NCBI RefSeq assembly: GCF_032484785.1
Contig: NZ_JAUETR010000001.1
Span: forward strand, 1,116,001 to 1,180,000
Reading direction: 5' to 3'
DNA from: Bradyrhizobium sp. SZCCHNS1050
GTDB lineage: Bacteria > Pseudomonadota > Alphaproteobacteria > Rhizobiales > Xanthobacteraceae
DNA: 64,000 nucleotides
In this document: piece after piece, positions 35,865 through 44,403 of the stretch
How the letters are laid out: each line of letters begins with the position of its first letter
How positions within the stretch are numbered: position 1 is the stretch's first letter
Position numbers and translations under genes: made by a program
Notes under the pieces: generated by a model
The model's input: the letters and a program-made list of their open reading frames with translations, nothing else
Told to the model about the DNA's origin: nothing
The model's database searches: none

Positions 35865-36695
35865 TCAGCGCGCCAGCCAATCGGCCACGAGCTTCTGCGC
35901 ATCGGCGCGCGCCTCGGGATCCGAGCCGACATGGCCGCGCTCGGGCGCCCCGGCGTCGGATCCCGCGACCTGATGCAGCGGCAGGTTCACACGATCGAAA
36001 TCGTGATAGGCGCCGGGATAGATGACGATGCGGGTCAGCGCGCTGCGGCCGCGCGCGCCATCGATCATCTGCCGGCACGCGGGCGGCGAATAGACGTCGT
36101 CCAGGCCGCCGATCAGCACCAATGTCGGGACGCGCGTGCTCCAGCCGAGGCCGGACGAGGCGCGGCAATCCGGATAGAACGCCACCGCCGAGCGAAAATC
36201 CGGCGAGACATGCTCGGGCAATTGCGGGCGCACCGCCCACAACAGCGCGCTCGCGCCGGCCGCCCAGCCGACCAGGCTGACCCGGTCGGGCATCGCCCAG
36301 GCTTGCTCGGCCAACCATTTCTGCGCGATCACGATGTCGGCGACACGCTCGCGCCGGCCGCTGATACGACGCTCCTTGACGCGGCATTGCGGGCCCAGCC
36401 CGCGCGAGCCGTAGCTGTCCGGCAGCAGGACGGCCTTGCCGTCCCTGACGAGTTCCTCGGCCCAGTCGCGATAGCGCGGCAGCACCGGCTCCGAGCGGCC
36501 GGAAAGCCCGCCGCAGCCGTGGAGCGCGACGACGACCGGAAACGGGCCGGCCCCCTTCGGCCGGTAGAGCTGGGCGTGCAGCACATAGCTTCCCGAGGGG
36601 ATCTCGACCGCGACGGGCGCTGGCAACGGCTCTGCCAAGGCTGGAAACGCCGTGGCGCAGAGCAGTGAGACGACGATGGCGACGAGGGAGCGCAT
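35865..36695 (-). CDS. Dienelactone-hydrolase-like protein lacking the nucleophile
   Basis: The 276-residue protein has a signal peptide ending near PALAEP and an alpha/beta-hydrolase fold with the HGCGGLSGR oxyanion region. The nucleophile elbow, GxSxG or GxCxG in relatives, reads VGWAAGASALLW, with Ala where the Ser or Cys should be. The acid (GGLDDVYSP) and His (YPGAYHDFD) are kept. If the sequence is right it cannot hydrolyse by the usual mechanism; it may bind a ligand instead. The ATG at 36695 gives the signal peptide; a TTG at 36716 is an alternative. It converges on xseA with only 7 bases between the stops. Confidence 0.8.
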   Translation of the reverse strand: MRSLVAIVVSLLCATAFPALAEPLPAPVAVEIPSGSYVLHAQLYRPKGAGPFPVVVALHGCGGLSGRSEPVLPRYRDWAEELVRDGKAVLLPDSYGSRGLGPQCRVKERRISGRRERVADIVIAQKWLAEQAWAMPDRVSLVGWAAGASALLWAVRPQLPEHVSPDFRSAVAFYPDCRASSGLGWSTRVPTLVLIGGLDDVYSPPACRQMIDGARGRSALTRIVIYPGAYHDFDRVNLPLHQVAGSDAGAPERGHVGSDPEARADAQKLVADWLAR

Positions 36696-36896
36696 CAAAC
36701 CAGCCGGGCGGGACAAGCGGCGGATATCGCAATCTAGCTAGCACGGAGTTTCGAGCAGAAGCATCACAAATCAGTGGGTTTGCGCGGGGGGACAGCGTCC
36801 CCCATCTATGCTAGGAAATCATCGAAATTCGGCCTGTCGTGTGCGCGCGGCGCCCGCGTAGGGGGACTTCACGTCAAGGAATTGGAGATCGCGGAC

Positions 36897-37124
36897 GTGC
36901 TCAACAAGTTTGGTCCCTCGGGCCAGGGCGAGGCGCAGGTGCAGTATCTGGATGGCGATTTCCGGGTGATCTCACCGGGAAGCTATGTGCGCTGCGCGGT
37001 CACCGATGTGCGGATTCCGCTGGACGAGCTGAAGTATTGGAGTGTCGATCTGCAGGAAGCCTACGCCCTGCCGAGCGCCGTGCTGCAGCGGCATTATCCT
37101 GGCGCATTGAAGGCCAACGGCTGA
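36897..37124 (+). CDS. DUF2093 family small protein
   Basis: The 75-residue protein begins VLNKFGPSGQGEAQVQYLDG and continues with PGSYVRCAVTD and IPLDELKYWSVDLQEAY, the signature of the conserved rhizobial DUF2093 family, which is of unknown function. The start is GTG at 36897 with GGAGA about 8 bases before; longer frames upstream are not family-like. Its 3' end overlaps the convergent lpxK gene by 31 bases. Its neighbours make lipid A and Kdo, so an envelope role is possible (inference). Confidence 0.85.
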   Translation: MLNKFGPSGQGEAQVQYLDGDFRVISPGSYVRCAVTDVRIPLDELKYWSVDLQEAYALPSAVLQRHYPGALKANG

Positions 37125-38119
37125 TCTTTGCGCTTCGCTGACAGCCGTTGCACAACCAGCGCGCGCAACGCGGCGAGATCGTCGAACTGCAGTGTGACCG
37201 GGAATGCCATGACATCGGGCGCGGCCTCGTGGCCGCGGAACCGCACGAGATCTTTTTCCGTGGTCACCAGGGCAAATCCATCACGCCTGGCTTCGTTGGC
37301 GAGGGCCACGACGTCGCCCGCCGTGAACGGGTGGTGGTCCGGAAAGGCACGCTCGCGCCTGACGTCGAGACCAGCGCCGCGAAGGGTGCGGAAGAAGCGG
37401 GCGGGGTCGCCGATCCCGGCAAACGCCAGCAACGGCCTGCCCCGCAGCGCCGCAACGATCTGCGGATCTGGCCGCAACGCGGCTGAAAACACCGGCTTGC
37501 CGGCCGCCAACACATGTGAGGCGACCGCCTCGCTGGCTCCGCCGCTGCCGATCACGACCAATGCGTCGGTGCGCGCCAGTTGCGGCGGCAGCGGCGCGCG
37601 CAACGGTCCGGCGGGAAACACCTCGGCATTGCCGAGGCCGCGCGCGCCGTCGATCACGATCAGCGCGAGATCCTTCGTGATCGACGGATTCTGGAAGCCA
37701 TCGTCCATCAGGATGACGGTGGCGCCTTGCGCCTTGACGAGACCGATGCCGTCGGCGCGATTGCGCGCCACGACGACCGGCACCCGCGCGGCCATCATCA
37801 GCGGCTCGTCGCCGACATCGGCAGCCTCATGGACCGCAGGATCGACGACGGCGGGACCGCCCAGCCGGCCGCCATAGCCACGGCTCAGCACCACCGGCCG
37901 CTCGCCGAGGTCACGCAGAATATCCGTCAGCGCCAGCACGGTCGGCGTCTTGCCGGCTCCGCCGACGTGGAAATTACCGACGCAGATCACCGGCAGGCCG
38001 GCATCGACGCCGCCTTGCGCCATCCGACGTGCGGCAACGGCGCCGTAGAGTGTCGAGAGCGGAGACAGCAGACGCGATTGCCAGGAGGCCGGCCGATGCC
38101 AGAAGGCCGGCTCACGCAT
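37094..38119 (-). CDS. lpxK: Tetraacyldisaccharide 4'-kinase
   Basis: The 341-residue inner-membrane enzyme phosphorylates the 4' position of the lipid A disaccharide. It has a hydrophobic N-terminal segment (LLSPLSTLYGAVAARR), the P-loop GNFHVGGAGKTP, VVLSRGYGG, the metal region MDDGFQN and the late TTEKDLVR motif. The ATG at 38119 lies inside the end of waaA (8-base overlap), so the two are translationally coupled. Its 3' end overlaps DUF2093 on the other strand by 31 bases. Confidence 0.95.
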   Translation of the reverse strand: MREPAFWHRPASWQSRLLSPLSTLYGAVAARRMAQGGVDAGLPVICVGNFHVGGAGKTPTVLALTDILRDLGERPVVLSRGYGGRLGGPAVVDPAVHEAADVGDEPLMMAARVPVVVARNRADGIGLVKAQGATVILMDDGFQNPSITKDLALIVIDGARGLGNAEVFPAGPLRAPLPPQLARTDALVVIGSGGASEAVASHVLAAGKPVFSAALRPDPQIVAALRGRPLLAFAGIGDPARFFRTLRGAGLDVRRERAFPDHHPFTAGDVVALANEARRDGFALVTTEKDLVRFRGHEAAPDVMAFPVTLQFDDLAALRALVVQRLSAKRKDQPLAFNAPG

Positions 38120-39419
38120 CGCCGGCGGCCCCCATCTCGAGCCTGACCTGCAACAGATACGGCTCGAGCGCCGACAGCGTCCGCTCCAGCGCGCCACCGA
38201 GCTGATCGACCACCCGCGTTCCTGCCGCAACCAGGCTGTTGCCGGCTGCGGGATCAGCGAGCAGTTGCCGGAGTTGGCGGATCAGCGCCTCCTGATCGTG
38301 GGCGAGCCTGGCTCCCCCGGCTTTGTCCAGCGACTCATAGACGTCGGTGAAGTTGAACACGTGCGGCCCGTGCACGATGGCCGCACCCAGCTTGACGGCC
38401 TCGATCGGATTCTGGCCGCCATGCTCGACCAGCGAGCCGCCCATGAACACGACCGGCGCCAGCCGGTAGAACAGGCCGAGCTCACCCATCGTGTCGGCGA
38501 CGTAGATGTCGGTGCCGGCGAGCGGCTGTTCCTCCCGCGACCGCAAGGCGCCCCGCAGGCCGGCACTTGCGACGAGCTCGGCGACCGCCGGGCCACGATG
38601 CGGATGGCGCGGCACGATCACGGTGAGCAGCGACGGATAGGACACCGACAAGGCCCTGTGGGCCGCAATCAGGATCTCGTCCTCGCCGGGATGCGTGGAG
38701 GCGGCGACGACGACCGGACGGCCGCGCGTCATCGCCGTGAGCCGATCGAGCTTCGCCGGATCGGCGGGCGGCGCCGGCACGTCGAGCTTGAGATTGCCGG
38801 TGGTGATGACGTTGCGCGCGCCGAGCGCGGCGAACCGGTCGGCATCCGCCTGCGACTGCGTCAGGAAGAGATCAAAGCGTCCGAGCAAGGCGGAGATGGT
38901 GCCGGACATGCGGCGCCAGCGCGGGAACGAGCGCGGCGACATGCGGCCGTTGATCACCACCATCGGCACCCGCCGCGAGGCGCCGGCGAGGATGAGATTC
39001 GGCCAGAGGTCCGACTCGATGAACAGCCCGAGCGAGGGACGCCAATGATCGAGAAACCGCTCCACGAAGCGCGGCGTGTCATAGGGCACGTATTGGTGGA
39101 TCACGTCGGGCGGGAAGCGCTTGGCCACGATGGCGGCCGACGTCACGGTGCCGGACGTGATGAGGATGCGGATGTTGAGCTCACGCAGCCGCTCGATCAG
39201 CGCCGCCGCCGCCAGCACCTCGCCGACGCTGGCACCGTGAATCCAGACCAGCGGACCCAGCGGGCGCGTGTCATGGCTCAGGCCGCGCCGCTCGTCGGTC
39301 CGCTCGGGATCCTCCTTGCCGTGCTTGAGCCGCTGTCTGATCAGTGCCGGCGCAAGCGGCACCGCCGCCGAGGACAACCCGCGGTAGACACGCAGGGCCA
39401 TCGGCAGCGGGCTAGGCAC
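38112..39419 (-). CDS. waaA: 3-deoxy-D-manno-octulosonic acid (Kdo) transferase
   Basis: The 435-residue membrane-anchored GT-B enzyme transfers Kdo from CMP-Kdo to lipid A. It has LVWIHGASVGEV near residue 55, the ESDLWPNLI and NGRMSPRS blocks, TGNLKLD, and the C-terminal nucleotide-sugar block GGSLVEHGGQNPIE. I chose the GTG at 39419 because GGGAG lies 6 bases before it and it overlaps the upstream acyltransferase stop. An ATG at 39401 is the alternative. It sits between the acyltransferase and lpxK in one operon. Confidence 0.94.
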   Translation of the reverse strand: MPSPLPMALRVYRGLSSAAVPLAPALIRQRLKHGKEDPERTDERRGLSHDTRPLGPLVWIHGASVGEVLAAAALIERLRELNIRILITSGTVTSAAIVAKRFPPDVIHQYVPYDTPRFVERFLDHWRPSLGLFIESDLWPNLILAGASRRVPMVVINGRMSPRSFPRWRRMSGTISALLGRFDLFLTQSQADADRFAALGARNVITTGNLKLDVPAPPADPAKLDRLTAMTRGRPVVVAASTHPGEDEILIAAHRALSVSYPSLLTVIVPRHPHRGPAVAELVASAGLRGALRSREEQPLAGTDIYVADTMGELGLFYRLAPVVFMGGSLVEHGGQNPIEAVKLGAAIVHGPHVFNFTDVYESLDKAGGARLAHDQEALIRQLRQLLADPAAGNSLVAAGTRVVDQLGGALERTLSALEPYLLQVRLEMGAAGDA

Positions 39420-40152
39420 TCGATGCTCCCGACGCGACCGGCGGAGGACAGGCCTCGGGACGGCCGACGATCTCATAGGCGCGGCGCATGCATTCGTTCA
39501 GCGTCGCCTCGAGGTCGAGACGCGCCTCTTCCATCATCGCGGCGTCGGCATCGCGCGGCACGTTGATTTCCTTGATTCCCACCAATGCGCCGCGGCCGAA
39601 TGGCAAATTGATGGTGGTGCTGTCCCAGTTCTTCAGGCGGATGAAGCGGCTCGTGACCATTGCGAACGGCATGATCGGACGTCCTGATTCGCGCGCGAGC
39701 ATGATGATGCCGAGACCCGCAATCCGCGCCCGCTTCGGCACATCGGCGGTCGATGCAACATTATAGTTGTCTTCGAGCGCCCGCACCATCTCCTTGAACG
39801 CCCCCACCCCGCCTTTCCGGTGGAAGGAGGAGCCATGATCGCCGGAGCCGCGGATGGTTCCGATGCCGAGCCGCTCCGCCGCGATCGCGTTGAACTCGCC
39901 GTCGCGATGCCGGGAGATCAGCACCTTGGCGCGATAGCTCGGCTTGTTCTTGATGAAGGGGGTCAGCAGATGCTGGCCGTGCCAGAACGCGAAGATCGCC
40001 GGCATCTGCGGCTCGACGATGTCGTAGACCTCCGGCGGCTCATAGGTGAAGCGGTTGGTCAGCCACACCAGCCGCAGGTACTCGGCCGCGAGGACCCCGA
40101 CGGCGCGCTGGAACCAGCCGCTACGCAGCGTATTACGGATCAGATGTTTCAA
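39412..40152 (-). CDS. DUF374-type lysophospholipid acyltransferase family protein
   Basis: The 246-residue protein shows FAFWHGQHLLTPF (the acyltransferase His region), SRHRDGEF, IRGSGDHGSSFHRKGG, PKRARIAGLGIIMLA and IMPFAM, as in the DUF374 group of LPLAT-like enzymes found in lipid A operons of alphaproteobacteria. It probably transfers an acyl chain to a lipid A precursor or phospholipid (inference from context). The TTG at 40152 is the best in-frame start after the upstream stop, though no clear ribosome binding site precedes it. It overlaps waaA at its 3' end. Confidence 0.8.
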   Translation of the reverse strand: MKHLIRNTLRSGWFQRAVGVLAAEYLRLVWLTNRFTYEPPEVYDIVEPQMPAIFAFWHGQHLLTPFIKNKPSYRAKVLISRHRDGEFNAIAAERLGIGTIRGSGDHGSSFHRKGGVGAFKEMVRALEDNYNVASTADVPKRARIAGLGIIMLARESGRPIMPFAMVTSRFIRLKNWDSTTINLPFGRGALVGIKEINVPRDADAAMMEEARLDLEATLNECMRRAYEIVGRPEACPPPVASGASSA

Positions 40153-40169
40153 GTCGCGAGCTTTGCGTC

Positions 40170-40409
40170 TTACTTCGCATCCTGACCGGGATCGAGCAGC
40201 CGGTGCAGGTGAACGATGAAATAGCGCATGTGGGCGTTGTCGACCGTCATCTGCGCCTTGGCTCGCCAAGCGGCGTGGGCCGCCGCGTAGTTCGGATAGA
40301 CGCCGACGATATCGACCTTGTCGAGATCCTTGAATTCGTTCTTGTCGAGGTTGATGAGCTCGCCGCCGATCACGAGGTGAAGGAGCTGCTGCGAGGCGCT
40401 ATCTGTCAT
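40170..40409 (-). CDS. DUF4170 family protein
   Basis: The 79-residue acidic protein (LHLVIGGEL, VDIVGVYPNYAAAHAAWRAKAQ, MRYFIVHLHRLLDP) matches the small DUF4170 family, which co-occurs with lipid A genes in rhizobia and has no known role. No signal or membrane segment is visible. It is the likely first gene of the run to lpxK; only 17 bases separate it from the acyltransferase. Confidence 0.85.
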   Translation of the reverse strand: MTDSASQQLLHLVIGGELINLDKNEFKDLDKVDIVGVYPNYAAAHAAWRAKAQMTVDNAHMRYFIVHLHRLLDPGQDAK

Positions 40410-40467
40410 CGGTATCGTTTCCTAGTCAACGCCTTGCAGGCGACGTGGAGGGTGCGATCCAGGGCGT

Positions 40468-41286
40468 TCAGTCCGGCGGTAACCTGCGATACTGCGCGAC
40501 GATGTCGGCATGTCGGTCGCGGCCCGCTGCCACCAGCACCCCGTGCACCACCTCCGGACGATTATAGAGGATCGCCTCGCCGGACAACGCGGTCATTTTA
40601 CCCCCCGCTTCCTGCACGATCAAATGAGCCGCCGCAAGATCCCAATCGCGGCTTTGCCCGCCTGCAAAAGCGGCATCGAGCCCGCCATGCGCGACACGGC
40701 AAAGGCGCAGCGCCAATGATCCGATTCGCGGATGGAGTTCAATCCGCGCAGAATCCGGAGCCAGCCGCTCAACCAACGGTTTTGGACCGGCCACGCGCGA
40801 GAATTCGAGCTCTCGTCCGGGCGCCACCCGAACCGGCTGTTCGTTCAACGTGGTGCCGCTACCGCGGGCGGCGAAGAAGAACTCCTCGCTGACCGGGACA
40901 TGCACGGCGGCGAGTATCGGCGCACCGTGCTCGACCAGCGCAACGCTCACGCACCAGTCGTTGCGGCCGCCGAGATAGGACCGCGTGCCGTCGATCGGAT
41001 CGACGATCCAGACCCGCGACCGGCCGAGTCTTTCCCGATCATCCGCGCTCTCCTCGGACAGCCAGCCGTAGTCCGGCGTTGCGGATCGCAGCCTGCGTTC
41101 GAGCAGTGCATTGACCGCCATGTCGGCTTCGGAGACGGGCGACGACGCCCCCTTGGTCCATTTGCGCAGCTCCGTTCCGAACATCGAACGTGCGAGCTCG
41201 CCGGCTTCGCGGACCGCCTCCTTCAGGAGCCTGGCGTCTGCCGCGAGGCTGGTCTCGTTCGGTTTCTCGATCTCATCGTCCGCCAA
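40468..41286 (-). CDS. cysQ: Inositol-monophosphatase superfamily phosphatase, CysQ-like
   Basis: The 272-residue Mg-dependent phosphatase has the metal motifs WLSEESADD, VDPIDGTRSY and the late WDLAAAHLIV. The group includes inositol monophosphatase and 3'(2'),5'-bisphosphate nucleotidase (CysQ), which clears PAP made during sulfate assimilation. The Arg after DPIDGT and the overall spacing lean to CysQ, but the substrate is not decisive by eye. It overlaps the pmbA end by 14 bases, so the two are cotranscribed. Confidence 0.85.
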   Translation of the reverse strand: MADDEIEKPNETSLAADARLLKEAVREAGELARSMFGTELRKWTKGASSPVSEADMAVNALLERRLRSATPDYGWLSEESADDRERLGRSRVWIVDPIDGTRSYLGGRNDWCVSVALVEHGAPILAAVHVPVSEEFFFAARGSGTTLNEQPVRVAPGRELEFSRVAGPKPLVERLAPDSARIELHPRIGSLALRLCRVAHGGLDAAFAGGQSRDWDLAAAHLIVQEAGGKMTALSGEAILYNRPEVVHGVLVAAGRDRHADIVAQYRRLPPD

Positions 41287-42661
41287 GCGTCAATCCTTCG
41301 ATGCGCACCGTCGGCGCATTGACGCCATAGCGGAATTCCAGATCGCTGGCGGGCGTCATCGACTTGAATATCTCGAACAGATGCCCGGCGATCGTCACCT
41401 CGCTCACGGCATAGCCGATCTCGCCATTCTCGATCCAGAAGCCGGACGCGCCGCGGCTGTAGTCCCCGGTGACGCCGTTGACGCCCGAGCCGATCAGGTC
41501 GGTGACGTAGAAGCCCTGCTTGATGTCCGAGATCAGCTCCTTGGCTGTCACGACGCCGGCTTCGAGATGCAGATTGAACGGACCGGGCGAAGGCGACGAC
41601 GACACGCCGCGATGGGCGTGGCCGGTCGTCACCATGCCGAGCTCGCGCGCGGTGCCCGAATCCAAGAGCCACGTCGTCAGCACGCCATCGTCGACCAGCG
41701 CGGTCTGCTTCACCTTCACGCCCTCGGCGTCGAACGGCTGCGACCGCAGTCCGCGCTTGCGCAGCGGGTCATCGATGATGCGGATGCCCTTGGCGAAGAG
41801 CTGCGCGCCGAGCTTGTCCTTGAGGAAGCTGGTCTTGCGCGCGATCGAGGCGCCGTTGATGGCGCCGACCAGATGTCCGACCAGCGAGCCGGACACGCGG
41901 GGATCGAACACCACCGGCACCTGGCACGTCGCAACCTTGCGCGGATTGGCGCGCGCCACCGCGCGTTCGCCAGCGCTGCGCCCGACGGCCGCGGGCGCCA
42001 GCAGGTCGGCGCCGTGCGGAGCCGCCGTGTAGTCGTAGTCGCGCTCCATCCCGGTGCCTTCGCCGGAAATGGCGGTCGTCGAGATGCTCTGGCTCGAGCG
42101 CAGATAGGCGCCGTGAAAACCGTCGCTCGTGACCAGCACCATGCCGCCGATGCCGGTCGAGGCCGACGCACCACCGGACTTCGTCACGCCCTTCACGCCG
42201 AGCGCGGCGGCCTCCGCCTCCTGGGCACGGCGCTCCAGCTCTGCGGTCGAGGGAATCTGCGGATCGAGCAGGTCGAGCTCGGGAATATCGCGCGCCAGCA
42301 GCGCCGGATCGGCGAGGCCGACATATTGGTCGTCAGGCGCCACCCGCGCCATCGCCACGGCCCGCTCGGCCAGCCGCGCCACGCCGTCGCCGCTGACGTC
42401 GTTGGTCGACACCACGGCCTGGCGCTTGCCGACGAGAACGCGCAGGCCGACATCGTCGCCTTCCGAGCGCTCGGATTCCTCGACTCGCCCGTCACGGACC
42501 TCGACGCCTTGCGAGATACCGCGCACCGCGATGGCATCGGCGGCATCGGCGCCGGCCTTCCTCGCGGCTTCCACCAGCCGCTCGGCGAGCGTTCGCAGGG
42601 CGGACTGGTCGAGCAGATCTGATTGGGCTGATGTCGACGATGAGGCTGGGGAAGAGGTCAC
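41273..42661 (-). CDS. pmbA: TldD/PmbA family metallopeptidase subunit
   Basis: The roughly 462-residue protein has the PmbA pattern: an N-terminal helical domain (AERLVEAARKAGADAADAIA), the GQRVEV-like SQGVEVRDG block, VVFDPRVSGSLVGHL, DPLRKRGLRSQPFDAEG and the C-terminal GNFNLHLEAG-type block. PmbA pairs with TldD to degrade unfolded peptides and mature ribosomally made peptides; tldD is not in this window. The start is uncertain: GTG at 42661 has GGA about 8 bases before it; GTG at 42667 and TTG at 42706 are alternatives. Confidence 0.92.
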   Translation of the reverse strand: MTSSPASSSTSAQSDLLDQSALRTLAERLVEAARKAGADAADAIAVRGISQGVEVRDGRVEESERSEGDDVGLRVLVGKRQAVVSTNDVSGDGVARLAERAVAMARVAPDDQYVGLADPALLARDIPELDLLDPQIPSTAELERRAQEAEAAALGVKGVTKSGGASASTGIGGMVLVTSDGFHGAYLRSSQSISTTAISGEGTGMERDYDYTAAPHGADLLAPAAVGRSAGERAVARANPRKVATCQVPVVFDPRVSGSLVGHLVGAINGASIARKTSFLKDKLGAQLFAKGIRIIDDPLRKRGLRSQPFDAEGVKVKQTALVDDGVLTTWLLDSGTARELGMVTTGHAHRGVSSSPSPGPFNLHLEAGVVTAKELISDIKQGFYVTDLIGSGVNGVTGDYSRGASGFWIENGEIGYAVSEVTIAGHLFEIFKSMTPASDLEFRYGVNAPTVRIEGLTLGGR

Positions 42662-42945
42662 GAACACGATCCGATCGATGTCAGGTGGGCGGCGAAGACG
42701 GCTCAATCCAAACGAAATGTGGCCTGTTCACGCCGACTTCAAGCAGGACGGCAGACGGCACATCGGATTGTCGGCAAATCGGCAAGGTCTCGTCAATCAT
42801 GCGGGGCAAGCGCTTGTCAATCATGACGGTGAGAGGATCATGCGTGAGATCTGATTAACCAGGCTTGTTAAGCCGATACGGGCGATCCGCGTGGCAAGGT
42901 CACACGCATCGACCGGGAGCATAATCCCGGCGGGGAGACCAAGCC

Positions 42946-43470
42946 GTGAGGCGTCAAACAGCAACAGGCGGAAGCAATTCCGCTGGGTCGGGCCGCGTCC
43001 TGCGGCTCGACCCTCTTTCCCTGCCCGTCTCGTACAGCGCGCACGATACCCGTGCCGATGGCGGGATCCGGCAGATCGAATTGCACCGGGAGCGCGTGGT
43101 CCTGCGGCGTGCCGTCAGCGGCATGCGCATGGCCCTGAACCTCCGCGTCAGCGACTTCCTCGGCATCGGCGTGCGCGAAATCGACGCCACGCAGGTGATG
43201 CTGGTGCTCGTCCACCGCGACCCCTCCCTGACCATCCCGCTCTGCGTCAGCGACGACCAGAACGAGATCGTTGCTGCGTGGGCGATGTGGAGCGAGACGT
43301 TCGCGCTGCCGCAGTTGCAGGACGCGCGCCGCGAGGCGACGCCGCGCCGCCGTCGCCGCAACGCGATCCGCTCGCGCCGCCCGCGCTTCCTGATGCGCCG
43401 CCGTGTCGGCTACCAGCTCAATCCGGCCTCGGTCCATCGCGGCGAGCGCGAGATCATCGCGCGCAACTGA
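42946..43470 (+). CDS. DUF6101-type protein of unknown function
   Basis: The 174-residue protein is beta-rich in the middle (VSYSAHDTRADGG, RQIELHRERVVLRR, RMALNLRVSDFLG, VMLVLVHRDPSLTIPL). Its tail is extremely Arg-rich (TPRRRRRNAIRSRRPRFLMRRR), suggesting RNA, DNA or acidic-surface binding. The family is conserved in Bradyrhizobium-type genomes and, as far as I recall, is the unknown family DUF6101. The start is GTG at 42946 with GGGGAGA 7 bases upstream. Its stop is immediately followed on the other strand by the stop of ubiA. Confidence 0.75.
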   Translation: MRRQTATGGSNSAGSGRVLRLDPLSLPVSYSAHDTRADGGIRQIELHRERVVLRRAVSGMRMALNLRVSDFLGIGVREIDATQVMLVLVHRDPSLTIPLCVSDDQNEIVAAWAMWSETFALPQLQDARREATPRRRRRNAIRSRRPRFLMRRRVGYQLNPASVHRGEREIIARN

Positions 43471-43482
43471 TCAGGTTGCGCG
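43460..43482. terminator. Hairpin whose loop holds the stop codons of two converging genes
   Basis: CGCGCAAC (43460-43467) pairs with GTTGCGCG (43475-43482). The seven-base loop TGATCAG contains TGA (43468-43470, plus-strand gene) and TCA (43471-43473, stop of ubiA on the minus strand). A shared structure fits a bidirectional terminator, though no T-run follows. Confidence 0.5.
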
Positions 43483-44403
43483 TAGCACGGCATCGACCAG
43501 CAGCCCTGCGAACAGCAGCAGCCCAGCATCGCGGTTCGACTTGAACACCCGCAGGCACAGCGCCGGATCGGCGATATCCAGACGCCATATCTGCCAGCCG
43601 AGATGCGCGGCAAAACCCGCGAGTCCGAGCCACGCCGCGACATGCACATGGGCAGTCGCGAAGGCGGCCCCTATCAGCATCACGGCCAAACTGTAGAAGA
43701 CGACCAGCGCCAGATGTGTCCGCTCGGCAAACAGGCGCGCGGTCGACTTGATGCCGATCAGCGCGTCATCCTCAGCGTCCTGATGTGCGTAGATCGTGTC
43801 ATAGGCGATCACCCACGAGATCGACCCGGCGTAGAGCAGCAGCGCGGTTGCATCGATGCGGCCGAACGCAACCGCAAATCCCATCAGCGCGCCCCACGAG
43901 AAGGCGAGACCCAGCACGACCTGCGGCCACCAGGTGACACGCTTCATGAACGGATAGATCGCGACGATCAGCAACGAGGCGATGCCGGTGGCGATTGCGA
44001 ACCGGTTGAACTGTAGCAGTACCACCAAGCCGATCAGGGCCTGCGCCACCAGGAAGGCGAGCGCCTGCTTCACGCCGACCTGCCCGGCCGGAATCGGTCG
44101 CGAACGAGTGCGCTCCACCTTGGCGTCGAGATCGCGGTCGGTGATGTCGTTCCAGGTGCAGCCGGCGCCACGCATGACGAACGCGCCGACGAAATAGAGC
44201 CCGATCCACGCCGGCAGCATGGACAGATCCCCGCCGATCCCGGCCGCCAGAGCGGCCGACCACCAGCACGGCATCAGCAGCAGCCAGGATCCGATCGGGC
44301 GATCGAAGCGGGCGAGCCGCAGGTAAGGCCGGCTCCACACCGGCGCCAGCGTGTCGACCCAGTTGCCGGTCGCGTCAGCAACGCGGACGGCGGTCGTGCT
44401 CAT
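43471..44403 (-). CDS. ubiA: 4-hydroxybenzoate polyprenyltransferase
   Basis: The 310-residue inner-membrane enzyme prenylates 4-hydroxybenzoate in ubiquinone synthesis. It has eight to nine hydrophobic segments and both Asp-rich motifs: NDITDRDLD (residues 85-93) and DTIYAHQDAEDD. RPIPAG and the WGALMGF region are as in the family. The ATG overlaps the upstream gene's stop as ATGA, so it is coupled to the secreted Cys-containing protein. Confidence 0.96.
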   Translation of the reverse strand: MSTTAVRVADATGNWVDTLAPVWSRPYLRLARFDRPIGSWLLLMPCWWSAALAAGIGGDLSMLPAWIGLYFVGAFVMRGAGCTWNDITDRDLDAKVERTRSRPIPAGQVGVKQALAFLVAQALIGLVVLLQFNRFAIATGIASLLIVAIYPFMKRVTWWPQVVLGLAFSWGALMGFAVAFGRIDATALLLYAGSISWVIAYDTIYAHQDAEDDALIGIKSTARLFAERTHLALVVFYSLAVMLIGAAFATAHVHVAAWLGLAGFAAHLGWQIWRLDIADPALCLRVFKSNRDAGLLLFAGLLVDAVLRAT

